Positions 52,494 through 61,982 of a DNA stretch of 64,000 nucleotides are shown here, in pieces (within the stretch, counting starts at the first letter, position 1; each line of letters begins with the position of its first letter). The translations under genes were made by a program, and so were the position numbers. The notes beneath the pieces were generated by a model. That model was not told the DNA's origin. It was given only the letters and a program-made list of their open reading frames with translations, and made no database searches. The stretch is from Albidovulum sediminis (GTDB lineage Bacteria; Pseudomonadota; Alphaproteobacteria; Rhodobacterales; Rhodobacteraceae), in assembly GCF_025380365.1 (NCBI RefSeq), contig NZ_JAOCQF010000001.1:186001-250000 (forward strand). Direction: 5' to 3'.

Positions 52494-53849
52494 GTGAAGA
52501 TTACCCGAGGGTTGTGCACCGTGGCGGTTCTGGCGCTTATGGCCGGGTGCTCGGATGGCGAGTTGATCCTGCCGGGCGAGCGGCTCGCGCCCCGCGACGC
52601 GACCCTGCCCGAGGGCGAGGCCGGCCTGCGGGTGTCGGCGACCTCGAACGCCTCGGGTCCGGCGACGGTCCTGCCGGCTGCGGTACCGATCTCGCTGCCG
52701 GGGACGGTGGCGAATGCCGACTGGCCGCAGCGCGGCGGCGGCGGCACCCACAAGGCCCCGCACGCCGCCCTGTCGGCCGCGCCCGCGCTGGCTTGGAGTG
52801 CCGCCATCGGCGCCGGCGACAGCCGCAAGAACCGCATCACCGCCAGCCCCGTCGTGGCGGGCGGGCGCATCTACACGCTTGACGCCCGCGCGACGGTCGC
52901 CGCGACCGGCACCAACGGCGCGCCGCTCTGGCAGGTCGACCTCACCCCGCCCACCGACCGCGAGGGCGAGGCTTCGGGCGGCGGGCTGGCGGCCGACGGG
53001 GGGCGCCTCTTCGCCACCACCGGTTTCGGCGAGGTTGTCGCCCTCGACGCCGCGACCGGGGCGATCGCCTGGCGTCACCGGCTCGACGGCATCGCGGCGG
53101 GCGGGCCGGCGGTGTCCGACGGGCTGGTCTACGTCACCTCGCGCGACGGGACCGCGACCGCGCTTTCGGCCGCGAACGGGCGCGTCGCCTGGCAATTGCC
53201 CGGCGCGGCCAGCCAGTCGGGGATCGTCGGCGTCGCCGCCCCCGCGTTCGACGCGCGCCAGGTGATCTTCCCCTTCGCCAGCGGCCAGATGATCTCGGTC
53301 GAGAAATCCTCCGGCACCGGCCTCTGGGCCGGGCAGGTCGCCGGGCGCCGGCTGGGCCGGGCCTATACCTCCGTCGGCGACCTCTCGGGCGATCCGGTCA
53401 TCGACGGCAGCACCGTCTACGCCGGCACCGCCTCGGGCCGGCTGGCGGCCTTCAGTGCCGAGACCGGGCAGGAAACCTGGACCGCCGAGGACGGCGCGGC
53501 CGGGCTTTTCGCGGTGGCGGGCGGGGCGATCTTCCTTGTCAACGACGAATCCCAGCTTGTCCGGCTCGACGCCGCCACGGGCGAGGCCGTCTGGCGCGCG
53601 GACCTGCCCTATTTCACCAAGGCCAAGGACAAGCGCCGGTCGCGCATCTTCGCCAACTACGGGCCGCTTCTGGCCGGCGGGCGCCTCTGGATCGCCTCCT
53701 CCGACGAAAGCCTGAAGGCGTTCGACCCGGCCTCGGGGGCGCTGGTGGCCGAGATCTCGCTGCCGGGCGGCGCCGCCTCGGGGCCCGTCGTCGCCGGCGG
53801 TACGCTCTACGTCGTGTCGAAGAACGGCAAGCTTCTGGCTTTCCGCTAG
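52494..53849 (+). CDS. bamB: Outer-membrane assembly lipoprotein BamB
   Basis: 451 aa PQQ-like beta-propeller lipoprotein of the BAM complex. Signal with lipobox LMAG before Cys19. Propeller blades show repeated WxxxxG-type motifs: LYVVSKNGKLLAF, VYAGTASGRLAAFSAETG, and ALDAATGAIAWRHRLDG. The GTG at 52494 is chosen because it gives a correct lipoprotein signal and has GGCAGGGG upstream. The GTG at 52446, overlapping the previous stop, would add 16 residues. Confidence 0.9.
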   Translation: MKITRGLCTVAVLALMAGCSDGELILPGERLAPRDATLPEGEAGLRVSATSNASGPATVLPAAVPISLPGTVANADWPQRGGGGTHKAPHAALSAAPALAWSAAIGAGDSRKNRITASPVVAGGRIYTLDARATVAATGTNGAPLWQVDLTPPTDREGEASGGGLAADGGRLFATTGFGEVVALDAATGAIAWRHRLDGIAAGGPAVSDGLVYVTSRDGTATALSAANGRVAWQLPGAASQSGIVGVAAPAFDARQVIFPFASGQMISVEKSSGTGLWAGQVAGRRLGRAYTSVGDLSGDPVIDGSTVYAGTASGRLAAFSAETGQETWTAEDGAAGLFAVAGGAIFLVNDESQLVRLDAATGEAVWRADLPYFTKAKDKRRSRIFANYGPLLAGGRLWIASSDESLKAFDPASGALVAEISLPGGAASGPVVAGGTLYVVSKNGKLLAFR

Positions 53850-53901
53850 GGCGAAACCCGTGTAAGGGGGCGGCTTGCCCCCTGTCGCAGGACCCGGACC
53901 C

Positions 53902-55368
53902 ATGAGCTTTACCCTGGCCATCGTCGGCCGCCCCAATGTCGGCAAGTCGACGCTGTTCAACCGCCTGGTCGGCAGGCGGCTGGCGCTGGTGGACGACCAG
54001 CCCGGCGTCACCCGCGACCTGCGCGAGGGCGACGCCCGCCTCGGCCCGCTCCGCTTCATCGCCATCGACACGGCGGGGCTCGAGGATGCGAAGGACGACA
54101 GCCTTCAGGGACGGATGCGGCGGCTGACCGAACGCGCGGTCGAGATGGCCGATGTCTGCCTCTTCGTCGTCGACGCGCGCGCCGGGATCACGCCGACCGA
54201 CCAGATCTTCGCCGAGATCCTGCGCCGCAAGAACGCCCATGTCATCCTCGCCGCCAACAAGGCCGAGGGCCGCGCGGGCGAGTCCGGCGCGCTCGAGGCC
54301 TATGCACTCGGCCTTGGCGAACCCCTGCGCATCTCGGCCGAACATGGCGAGGGGATGGACGACCTCTACAGCGTGCTGGCGCCGCTGGCCGAGGGCTTCG
54401 CCGCCCGTAACAAGTTGCAGGTGCCCGAAACCGACGTCGACGTGAGCGGCGAGGACGACGAGGAGGGGCCGCGGAAGCCCACGAAGGAACGCCCGCTCCA
54501 GATCGCGGTCATCGGCCGGCCCAACGCGGGCAAGTCGACGCTGATCAACAAGATCATCGGCGAGGACCGCCTGCTCACCGGCCCCGAGGCCGGGATCACC
54601 CGCGACGCAATCTCGGTTTCGGCCGACTTCATGGGCACGCCGATGCGGATCTTCGACACGGCGGGGATGAGGAAACGCGCGAAAGTCACGGACAAGCTTG
54701 AGAAACTGTCGGTCGCGGACGGCCTGCGCGCGGTCCGCTTCGCCGAGGTTGTGGTGGTGCTTCTCGACGTCGGCATCCCGTTCGAGCAGCAGGACCTGCG
54801 GATCGCCGACTTCGCCGAGACCGAGGGCCGCGCGGTCGTCCTTGCCGCCAACAAGTGGGACCTCGAGGAGGACAAGACCGAAAAGCTGAAGGAACTGCGC
54901 GAGGCGTTCGAACGGCTGCTGCCGCAGCTGAAGGGCGCCCCCCTCGTCACCGTGTCGGCGAAGACCGGCAAGGGGCTCGACCGGCTGAACGCCGCGATCC
55001 TGAAGGCCTACGACGTCTGGAACCGCCGCGTCACCACGGCAAAGCTCAACCACTGGCTCGGCGCCATGACCGAGGCGCACCCGCCCCCCGCGCCGGGCGG
55101 CCGCCGCATCCGCCTGCGTTACATGACCCAGGTGAAGACACGCCCGCCGGCGTTCGTCGTCATGTGCACGCACGCCGACCAGATTCCCGAAAGCTACGGC
55201 CGCTACCTCACCAACGGGTTGCGCGAAAGCTTCGACATGCCCGGAACGCCGATCCGCCTGACCTTCCGCGACCAGGGGGCAAAGAACCCCTACAAGGACC
55301 GCAAGAAATCCATCCCCTCGCGGCTCCGCAAACACGTCGAAAAGGGCGAAACCGGCCGCAAGGACTGA
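53902..55368 (+). CDS. der: Ribosome-assembly GTPase Der (EngA)
   Basis: 488 aa with two tandem GTPase domains. G1 motifs GRPNVGKST (~9) and GRPNAGKST (~205); G3 DTAGL and DTAGM; G4 NKAE and NKWD. The C-terminal KH-like domain contains TTAKLNHWL and [15 protein letters not shown]. The linker is acidic ([10 protein letters not shown]). It follows bamB by 52 nt. It assists 50S subunit maturation. Convergent with serS. Confidence 0.96.
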   Translation: MSFTLAIVGRPNVGKSTLFNRLVGRRLALVDDQPGVTRDLREGDARLGPLRFIAIDTAGLEDAKDDSLQGRMRRLTERAVEMADVCLFVVDARAGITPTDQIFAEILRRKNAHVILAANKAEGRAGESGALEAYALGLGEPLRISAEHGEGMDDLYSVLAPLAEGFAARNKLQVPETDVDVSGEDDEEGPRKPTKERPLQIAVIGRPNAGKSTLINKIIGEDRLLTGPEAGITRDAISVSADFMGTPMRIFDTAGMRKRAKVTDKLEKLSVADGLRAVRFAEVVVVLLDVGIPFEQQDLRIADFAETEGRAVVLAANKWDLEEDKTEKLKELREAFERLLPQLKGAPLVTVSAKTGKGLDRLNAAILKAYDVWNRRVTTAKLNHWLGAMTEAHPPPAPGGRRIRLRYMTQVKTRPPAFVVMCTHADQIPESYGRYLTNGLRESFDMPGTPIRLTFRDQGAKNPYKDRKKSIPSRLRKHVEKGETGRKD

Positions 55369-55391
55369 GTCCGGGGGAAACGGCCCCCTTA

Positions 55392-55417
55392 CCCCTTCAT
55401 TCTGGCTGAAATACTCC
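55392..55417 (+). repeat. Dispersed intergenic repeat, copy B
   Basis: Reads CCCCTTCATTCTGG, three to four variable bases, AAATACTCC, and continues into a G-run and a GGGGGCTGGCCCCC hairpin. Matches the minus-strand segment at 6553-6579. It lies 23 nt after the der stop. Confidence 0.6.
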
Positions 55418-55449
55418 GGGGGTGTGGGGGCTGGCCCCCACTCCGCCCG

Positions 55450-56742
55450 TCAAACCAGCGCGCCCTCGGCCGTCAGGCGCGTCTTGCCACCGAGATACGG
55501 GACCAGCGCCGCCGGCATGGTGACCGACCCGTCCGCCTGCTGGCCGTTTTCCAGCACCGCGATCAGACAGCGCCCGACGGCCAGGCCAGATCCGTTCAGC
55601 GTATGGACGAAATCCGGCTTGCCGCCGCCTGCGGGGCGGTAGCGCGCGTTCATCCGCCGCGCCTGGAAATCGCCGCAGACCGAGACCGAAGAGATTTCGC
55701 GATAGCGGTTCTGCCCTGGCAGCCAGACCTCGATATCGTGGGTCTTCCTCGCGCCAAAGCCCATGTCGCCGGTGCAGAGCACGACCGTGCGGTAGGGCAG
55801 ACCCAGCCGCTCCAGCACCGCCTGCGCGCAACCGGTCATGCGCTCGTGCTCGGCCAGCGAGGTCTCGGGCGTGGTGATCGACACCATCTCCACCTTCTCG
55901 AACTGGTGCTGGCGCAGCATCCCCGCCGTGTCCTTGCCGGCACTTCCGGCTTCCGAGCGGAAGCACTGGGTATGCGCGGTCATGCGCAGGGGCAGCGCGG
56001 CCTCCTCCACGATCTCTCCCGCGACGGTGTTGGTCAGAGTCACCTCGGAGGTGGGGATCAGCCACCAGCCGTTGGTGGTCTGATAGCTGTCCTCGGCGAA
56101 TTTCGGCAACTGGTTGGTGCCGTACATCGCCTCATCCTTGACCAAAACCGGCGTCATCGTTTCGGTCAGCCCGTGTTCGGTCGTGTGCAGGTCCAGCATG
56201 AACTGCGCCAGCGCCCGGTGGATGCGCGCGACCGCGCCGCGCAGCAGGACGAAACGCGCGCCCGAGAGTTTCGCGGCGGTCTCGAAATCCATCCCCGGTC
56301 TGACGCCCGCGATCTCGTAATGCTCGACGGGGCGGAAGTCGAAGGCGCGCGGCGTGCCCCAGCGGCGAATCTCCACGTTGTCATTCTCGTCCGCGCCCGC
56401 CGGCACGTCGTCATGCGGCAGGTTGGGGATGCCCATCAGGATGTCGCGCAGCCGCGCGTCCTCTTCGCCCGCCTCGGCGGTCAGCCTTGCGATCTCGGCC
56501 TTCGTCTCGGCCACGAGCGCGCGCAGACGCTCGAACTCCCTCTCGTCGCCCCTCGCCTTGGCCGCGCCGACCTCCTTCGAGGCCGCGTTCTGCGCCGCCT
56601 GTGCGGTTTCGGCGGCCAGGATCTTCGCCCTCCGCGCCTCGTCGATGGCGAGAATCTCGGACGACAGCCCCGACAGCCCCCGGCGCGCAAGCGCGGCGTC
56701 GAAAGCGGCGGGGTTTTCGCGGATGGCGCGGATGTCGTGCAT
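55450..56742 (-). CDS. serS: Seryl-tRNA synthetase
   Basis: 430 aa class II synthetase. N-terminal coiled-coil arm binding the tRNA-Ser variable arm (residues ~30-100, Ala/Lys/Glu-rich), then motif 2 [32 protein letters not shown], and motif 3 NGSGLAVGR. The ATG at 56742 gives the conserved [15 protein letters not shown] start. No T-box leader is seen upstream. Confidence 0.97.
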   Translation of the reverse strand: MHDIRAIRENPAAFDAALARRGLSGLSSEILAIDEARRAKILAAETAQAAQNAASKEVGAAKARGDEREFERLRALVAETKAEIARLTAEAGEEDARLRDILMGIPNLPHDDVPAGADENDNVEIRRWGTPRAFDFRPVEHYEIAGVRPGMDFETAAKLSGARFVLLRGAVARIHRALAQFMLDLHTTEHGLTETMTPVLVKDEAMYGTNQLPKFAEDSYQTTNGWWLIPTSEVTLTNTVAGEIVEEAALPLRMTAHTQCFRSEAGSAGKDTAGMLRQHQFEKVEMVSITTPETSLAEHERMTGCAQAVLERLGLPYRTVVLCTGDMGFGARKTHDIEVWLPGQNRYREISSVSVCGDFQARRMNARYRPAGGGKPDFVHTLNGSGLAVGRCLIAVLENGQQADGSVTMPAALVPYLGGKTRLTAEGALV

Positions 56743-56895
56743 GATCGTGTCCTCGGGACTGGCTTTCGGCTGCCTATGCCATATCGGCCGGGCATGTGGA
56801 AGCGGCACGACGCGGCGCGGAATGTGCTATGCTGCCCCACGCGGGGCCGGCCGGGCATGCCGCGCGCGCCGCCCCGCCGGTGGGGAGGGTAAGCC

Positions 56896-57198
56896 ATGAC
56901 AGCGATGAACGTCGTCCGGATGCGCGTGCAGCCCGGACACGAGGCGGACTTTGTCGAGTTCCACAGGTCCCGCGATCTTGCGCCCCTTGACGGGATGCGG
57001 GCGATGCGGCTGGTCCGGACCGGAGAGAGGGAATACCTGGTCGTCGGCGAATGGCGCGACATGGCGGCCCTTGCCGCCGCGCGCCCGGCTATGATCGCCA
57101 TGCTCGACCGGTTCCGCGGCACGCTCGAGGATCTGGGGGGCGGTCTTGGCGTCACCGACCCGCGTTCGGGCGAGGTGGTCGTGGACCGCACGGCCTGA
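56896..57198 (+). CDS. ABM-fold (dimeric alpha-beta barrel) small protein
   Basis: 100 aa resembling antibiotic biosynthesis monooxygenase/YgiN-like proteins: MNVVRMRVQPGHEADFVEFH, then GEREYLVVGEWRDMAALAAA. No cofactor motif. It is divergent from serS and followed by an imperfect tandem repeat. Function unknown. Confidence 0.75.
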   Translation: MTAMNVVRMRVQPGHEADFVEFHRSRDLAPLDGMRAMRLVRTGEREYLVVGEWRDMAALAAARPAMIAMLDRFRGTLEDLGGGLGVTDPRSGEVVVDRTA

Positions 57199-57199
57199 G

Positions 57200-57258
57200 G
57201 CAAGCCGGAAACGGACGGGCGGGAGCGGGCAAGCCAGAAACGGGCAGGGCGGGGGAGG
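57200..57258 (+). repeat. Imperfect 29-bp tandem duplication
   Basis: Two copies beginning GCAAGCCGGAAACGG (57200) and GCAAGCCAGAAACGG (57229), period 29, G-rich second halves. It lies immediately after the ABM-fold gene and upstream of yajC. Confidence 0.6.
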
Positions 57259-57293
57259 CCGCCCGCCCGCACCCCCCTGCTTGCCGCGCTGCC

Positions 57294-57320
57294 TTGCAAA
57301 GCCCCCTTGGCGCCTATAGG
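57294..57320 (+). promoter_or_regulatory. Candidate yajC-secDF promoter
   Basis: TTGCAA (57294-57299), 15-bp spacer, TATAGG (57315-57320), about 53 nt before the yajC ATG. The spacer is short, so the call is tentative. Confidence 0.4.
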
Positions 57321-57373
57321 TTCCTGCCCGACCCAACGGGCGGAAGCGCCCGATCTGACGAGAGGACGCCTCC

Positions 57374-57715
57374 ATGCTCATTTCTCCCGCCTATGCCCAG
57401 GCCGCCGGCGCCAACCCCGGCGCGGGCGCGCTGCTGTCGCAGCTTCCGTTCCTGCTTCTGCTGTTCGGGATCATGTATTTCTTCCTGATCCGCCCGCAGC
57501 AGAAGAAGATGAAGGAACATCGCGCCATGGTCGCGGCGCTGCGCCGGGGCGATCAGGTGATCACCCAGGGCGGGATCATCGGCAAGATTTCCAAGGTGAA
57601 GGACGGCGACGGCGAGATCGAGGTGGAGATCGCCGACGGCGTGAAGGTTCGCGTCGTGCGGTCCAGCATCGCCCAGGTCGTCTCCAAGACCGAACCGGCT
57701 GCCAACTCGAACTGA
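57374..57715 (+). CDS. yajC: Preprotein translocase accessory subunit YajC
   Basis: 113 aa bitopic membrane protein that joins SecDF. One TM helix (FLLLLFGIMYFFLI, ~30-44), conserved RPQQKKMKEHRAMVAALRRGDQV start and GIIGKISKV. First gene of yajC-secD-secF, 6 nt before secD. Confidence 0.95.
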   Translation: MLISPAYAQAAGANPGAGALLSQLPFLLLLFGIMYFFLIRPQQKKMKEHRAMVAALRRGDQVITQGGIIGKISKVKDGDGEIEVEIADGVKVRVVRSSIAQVVSKTEPAANSN

Positions 57716-57721
57716 GCCGTC

Positions 57722-59380
57722 ATGCTGCAGATCCCCCTCTGGAAGCGCATCGTCATCCTGGGGCTCTGCGCCCTGGGGCTGATCGGTGCCGCGCCGAACC
57801 TGTTCTACGACCGGGTCGAGCGTCACAACGATGCCGTCGCCGCGGTCGAACGCACGGGCGTGGAGTCCGAGGACCAGACCGCCGCCATTGCGGCCTGGCC
57901 GTCGTGGCTGCCCTCCGCCATCGTCAACCTCGGCCTTGACCTTCGCGGCGGCGCGCATCTGCTGGCCGAGGTGCAGGTCGAGGATGTCTACAAGCAGCGC
58001 ATGGACGCGCTCTGGCCCGAGGTGCGCCGCGCGCTGGTGAGCGAGGCGAAGGTCGCCGTGCGCCGCATCAAGGGCGCGGAAGGCGAGCTTCGGGTCGAGA
58101 TCGACAATCCCGAGGCGATGGAAAAGGCGGTCGAGGTCGTGCGCGGCTTCGCGAGCCCGGTGGTGACGCTGACCGGCGTCGGTCAGAACGACCTCGACAT
58201 CCGGACCGAGGGCAGCCAGATCATCGTCACCCTGTCGGAGGCCGAACGCACCGTCACCGACGACCGCACGATGAAGCAGTCGGTGGAAATCGTGCGCCGC
58301 CGGGTCGACGCGGCGGGCACGCGCGAACCGACGATCCAGCGCCAGGGCCAGGACCGCATCCTGATCGAGGTGCCGGGCATCGGCTCGGCGGCGGAACTGA
58401 AGGAACTGATCGGAACCACCGCGCAGCTCACCTTCAACCAGGTCATCCGCCGCAGCGCGAACAAGGACGAGCCGGCCGGGGTCGGCAACGTCAACTACCC
58501 CTCGGCCGAGGAGGAGGGCGTCTACTACATCCTCGACGAGCTGCCGGTCGTGACCGGCGAGGAACTGGTGGACGCGCGCCCCGACTTCGACCAGAACGGC
58601 CGCCCCGCGGTCGGCTTCCGCTTCAACGCCTCGGGCGCGCGCAAGTTCGGCGACTACACGGCCGAACATGTGGGCGAGCTTTTCGCCATCGTGCTTGACG
58701 GCAAGGTGATCTCGGCGCCCCAGATCCGCACCCACATCGGCGGCGGATCGGGCATCATCACCGGCACCTTCACGCCGGAAGAGACGGACAAACTTGCCGT
58801 TCTCCTGCGCGCGGGCGCGCTTCCGGCGAAGATGGAGTTTCTCGAGGAACGCACCGTCGGCCCGGAACTTGGCCAGGACAGCATCGACGCCGGCCGCGTC
58901 GCCGCCATCGTCGGCACCGTCGCGGTCGTGGTCCTGATGATCGCGTCCTACGGGCTGTTCGGGGTCTTTGCCGCGGTGGCGCTCGGCCTCAACATCTCGA
59001 TGATGTTCGCCGTGCTCTCTGCCATGGGGGCGACACTGACGCTGCCTGGCATCGCCGGCATCGTCTTGACGGTGGGCATGGCGGTGGACGCCAACGTCCT
59101 GGTGTTCGAGCGGATCAAGGAAGAACTGAAGACCGCGAAAGGGCCCGCGCGCGCGATCGAACTGGGGTACGAGAAGGCCATGTCGGCGATCATCGACGCC
59201 AACCTGACCACCGTGATCGCGGCGCTGATCCTGTTCTTCCTCGGCTCTGGCCCGGTCAAGGGCTTTGCCGTCACGCTGATGGTCGGCCTGATCACCTCGG
59301 TCTTCACTGCCATCTTCGTGACGCGGCTGTTCGTCGTCACCTGGTTCGCGCGCAAGCGCCCCAAAACAATCACTGTCTGA
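57722..59380 (+). CDS. secD: Protein translocase subunit SecD
   Basis: 552 aa proton-driven component that pulls translocated chains into the periplasm. TM1 (RIVILGLCALGLIGA), LGLDLRGGAHLLAEV, the P1 periplasmic domain, then C-terminal TM2-TM6 with GMAVDANVLVFERIKEEL. Lies between yajC and secF. Confidence 0.96.
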   Translation: MLQIPLWKRIVILGLCALGLIGAAPNLFYDRVERHNDAVAAVERTGVESEDQTAAIAAWPSWLPSAIVNLGLDLRGGAHLLAEVQVEDVYKQRMDALWPEVRRALVSEAKVAVRRIKGAEGELRVEIDNPEAMEKAVEVVRGFASPVVTLTGVGQNDLDIRTEGSQIIVTLSEAERTVTDDRTMKQSVEIVRRRVDAAGTREPTIQRQGQDRILIEVPGIGSAAELKELIGTTAQLTFNQVIRRSANKDEPAGVGNVNYPSAEEEGVYYILDELPVVTGEELVDARPDFDQNGRPAVGFRFNASGARKFGDYTAEHVGELFAIVLDGKVISAPQIRTHIGGGSGIITGTFTPEETDKLAVLLRAGALPAKMEFLEERTVGPELGQDSIDAGRVAAIVGTVAVVVLMIASYGLFGVFAAVALGLNISMMFAVLSAMGATLTLPGIAGIVLTVGMAVDANVLVFERIKEELKTAKGPARAIELGYEKAMSAIIDANLTTVIAALILFFLGSGPVKGFAVTLMVGLITSVFTAIFVTRLFVVTWFARKRPKTITV

Positions 59381-59390
59381 GGGTCCGGCC

Positions 59391-60371
59391 ATGGCATTCC
59401 GTCTTCGACTGGTCCCCGAAAAGACCAACATCGACTTCTTCCGCTGGGCCCCCGTCACCTTCGGCGGGTCGGTCGCGCTGGTCGTCGCGGCGATCATCCT
59501 GACCTTCTTCATGGGGCTGAACTTCGGCATCGACTTCCGCGGCGGCACCACGATCCGCACCGAATCGACCCGGGCAGTGGACGTCGGCGCCTATCGGCAG
59601 GCGCTGTCGCCCCTGAACCTCGGCGACGTGACCATCACCGAGGTCTTCGACCCGACCTTCCGCGAGGATCAGCACGTCGCGCAGGTCCGCATCCAGGCGC
59701 AGGAAGGCGACGAGGCGATTACCCCCGAAACCATCGCCAGCGTCGAGGCCGCGCTCCAGGCCTACGACCCGGCGATCACCTTCCCATCGGTCGAATCGGT
59801 GGGGCCGAAGGTGTCGGGCGAACTGATCAAGACCGCGGTCTATTCGGTGCTGGCGGCCACGCTGGCGATCTGCGGCTACATCTGGCTCCGGTTCGAGTGG
59901 CAGTTCTCGGTCGGCGCGGTGGTCGCGCTGATCCATGACATCGCGCTGACGATCGGCATCTTCTCGCTCTTCCAGCTCAAGTTCGACCTGACCATCATCG
60001 CGGCGCTGCTGACGATCCTCGGCTATTCGATCAACGATACCGTCGTCGTCTTCGACCGGCTGAGGGAGAACCTCATCAAGTACAAGTCGATGCCGCTCCG
60101 CGACGTGATGAACCTTTCGGTCAACGAAACGCTGAGCCGGACCGTCCTGACCTCGGGCACCACGCTCATCGCGCTGATAGCCCTTCTGGTCTTCGGCGGT
60201 GACGTGATCCGCGGCTTCGTCTTCGCGATGACCTGGGGCGTCATCGTCGGCACCTATTCCTCGGTCTATGTCGCCAAGAACGTGGTGCTGATGCTGGGCG
60301 TCAAGCGCGACTGGGGCAAGAAGCCCGAGGGCGGTCCGGGCGGGACGCAGTTCGCCGACATCGACGCCTGA
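59391..60371 (+). CDS. secF: Protein translocase subunit SecF
   Basis: 326 aa. TM1, then FGIDFRGGTTIRTES, VGPKVSGELIKTAVYSV, GYSINDTVVVFDRLREN and LSRTVLTSGTTL. Six TM helices expected. 10 nt after secD. Confidence 0.96.
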   Translation: MAFRLRLVPEKTNIDFFRWAPVTFGGSVALVVAAIILTFFMGLNFGIDFRGGTTIRTESTRAVDVGAYRQALSPLNLGDVTITEVFDPTFREDQHVAQVRIQAQEGDEAITPETIASVEAALQAYDPAITFPSVESVGPKVSGELIKTAVYSVLAATLAICGYIWLRFEWQFSVGAVVALIHDIALTIGIFSLFQLKFDLTIIAALLTILGYSINDTVVVFDRLRENLIKYKSMPLRDVMNLSVNETLSRTVLTSGTTLIALIALLVFGGDVIRGFVFAMTWGVIVGTYSSVYVAKNVVLMLGVKRDWGKKPEGGPGGTQFADIDA

Positions 60372-60379
60372 GCCACACC

Positions 60380-61132
60380 ATGGCCGGGGCCCTTGCCGAG
60401 GCGCTGGCGACCGGGGGCTTGGCATGGCTTTTCGCGGCGGTGCTTGCCGGCGGGCTTGTGCGCGGCTTCTCGGGCTTTGGCGGGGCACTGATCTACATGC
60501 CCGCGGCGGCGGCTGTCCTGCCGCCGGTCTGGGCGCTGATCACGCTCACGCTGATCGACATCGCGGGGCCGGTGCCCAACCTTCCCGGCGCCTGGGCGGG
60601 CGCGCGCCGGCGCGAGGTGGCGGTCCTGCTTGCCGGCGCGATCCCGGCGCTGCCGCTTGGCGTCTGGGCGCTGTCGCGGCTGCCGCAGGATCCGTTCCGC
60701 TGGGGCCTGTCGGCCTTTGTCGGGCTCCTCCTCGTGGGGATGATCATGGGCTGGCGCTACCGCGGGCCGCTGGGCGATGCGCTCGTGGGCATGATCGGGG
60801 TAATCGGCGGCTTTCTGGGCGGGCTGACCGGCATGGCGGGGCCCCCGGTCATCGTCTTCTACATGGCCGCCGGGCACGCGCCCGCAGTCATGCGCGCGAA
60901 CCTTCTGGTCTTCTTCCTTGCCGTGGATCTGCTGGTGCTGGCGACGCTGGCCGTCTCGGGCCTGCTCGAGGCGGTGCCGGTCGCCATCGCGGCCCTGCTG
61001 GCGCCGGTCTACATGATCGCCAACATGGCCGGCGCCCGGCTGTTCAACCCGGCCCTTGCGGGCGTCTATCGCCCGCTGGCCTACGGCGTGATCGCGCTTT
61101 CCGCGGTCATCGGCCTGCCGCTGTGGGACTGA
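60380..61132 (+). CDS. TauE/SafE-family membrane exporter
   Basis: 250 aa with about eight TM helices. GLVRGFSGFGGALIYMP and GFLGGLTGMAGPPVIVFYM are the two glycine-rich repeats of the family, which includes sulfite and sulfoacetate exporters. It starts 8 nt after secF and is probably co-transcribed, although functionally unrelated. The 3' end overlaps the GntR gene by 26 nt. Confidence 0.85.
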   Translation: MAGALAEALATGGLAWLFAAVLAGGLVRGFSGFGGALIYMPAAAAVLPPVWALITLTLIDIAGPVPNLPGAWAGARRREVAVLLAGAIPALPLGVWALSRLPQDPFRWGLSAFVGLLLVGMIMGWRYRGPLGDALVGMIGVIGGFLGGLTGMAGPPVIVFYMAAGHAPAVMRANLLVFFLAVDLLVLATLAVSGLLEAVPVAIAALLAPVYMIANMAGARLFNPALAGVYRPLAYGVIALSAVIGLPLWD

Positions 61133-61868
61133 CCCCGGCGCGTTCGCGCCGCGCGCGCCGCACATCCTCGGCCAGCGCGACCGTGTAGTCGGCAAGCGCT
61201 GCAAGGGCGTCCTCGGCGGTGGCGGCATCGCCCGCCTCGACCGCATCGGCGATCTGCCCATGCAGTGCCACGATGCGCGCGCGCGACCGCGCCGGGAAGG
61301 TGATCATGTTCATCAGGGGCTGCATCGCCTCGACCGCGCCGGCAAGCTGGTAGGACAGGACCGGATTGCCCGCGGCATCCACCAGCGCACGGTGAAAGGC
61401 CACGTCCGAGGCGCAGAAGCCTTCGTCCGACAGCCCCGGCTGGCCCTGGCGGAAGATCTCGGCCCGCATCGCGGCCAGGTGGTCGGGCTTGCGGCGCTGG
61501 ACGGCGAAGGGCACGCAGGCGCGTTCGAGCGCATAGCGCGCCTCGCAGGCGGTCTCGAAATCGACCGCGTTCATCGACAGGAGGAGGGTGGAGGTGGTGA
61601 TCTGCTGGCCTGCCGCCTCCTCGTAGGACAGCCGGTTGACGAAGGCGCCGCCGGTGGCTCCGCGCTGGGTGCGGATCAGGCTTTGCGCCGCCAGCCGCTT
61701 CAGCGCCTCGCGCACGGTGGGGCGGGAGACGCCGAACTGCTCGGCCAGTTCCTGCTCCGAGGGCAGTCGCTGATCCACGATCAGCCGGCCTTCGACGATC
61801 GCATCGCGGAGCGCCTGGGCGATGCGCACGGGCAGTTCGCCCTCGGTGCCAAGTGTCAGCCGCTCCAT
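61107..61868 (-). CDS. GntR-family regulator with FCD domain
   Basis: 253 aa. N-terminal winged helix with LPSEQELAEQFGVSRPTVREALKRLAAQSLI, and a C-terminal all-helical FCD ligand/metal-binding domain (~95-235: ARYALERACVPFAV, FHRALVDAAGNPVL). FadR subfamily regulators usually sense a small carboxylate. It is divergent from DUF2182 and has a duplicated operator upstream. Confidence 0.9.
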   Translation of the reverse strand: MERLTLGTEGELPVRIAQALRDAIVEGRLIVDQRLPSEQELAEQFGVSRPTVREALKRLAAQSLIRTQRGATGGAFVNRLSYEEAAGQQITTSTLLLSMNAVDFETACEARYALERACVPFAVQRRKPDHLAAMRAEIFRQGQPGLSDEGFCASDVAFHRALVDAAGNPVLSYQLAGAVEAMQPLMNMITFPARSRARIVALHGQIADAVEAGDAATAEDALAALADYTVALAEDVRRARRERAGVSPTAAGR

Positions 61869-61883
61869 CTTCCCCTCGCGTTC

Positions 61884-61911
61884 AATTGTCAGACATTAAT
61901 TGTTTGACATT
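61884..61911. promoter_or_regulatory. Tandem 14-bp operator for the GntR regulator
   Basis: AATTGTCAGACATT (61884-61897) directly followed by AATTGTTTGACATT (61898-61911), differing at two bases. The first is near-palindromic (ATTGTC-A-GACAT). The second contains TTGACA (61904-61909), usable as a -35 for DUF2182 transcription. It lies 16 nt upstream of the gntR ATG. Confidence 0.7.
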
Positions 61912-61982
61912 TGCCCCGGACCCGTAGACCCTAGGCGCGACGAGGCAATCCGTCCATCCCTTTCCTGGCCCCGGGGGCATCC

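Noticed and set aside
56743-56895. T-box or other riboswitch upstream of serS
   Set aside because: No T-box core sequence, and the short leader has no matching structure; T-boxes are also not expected in alphaproteobacteria.
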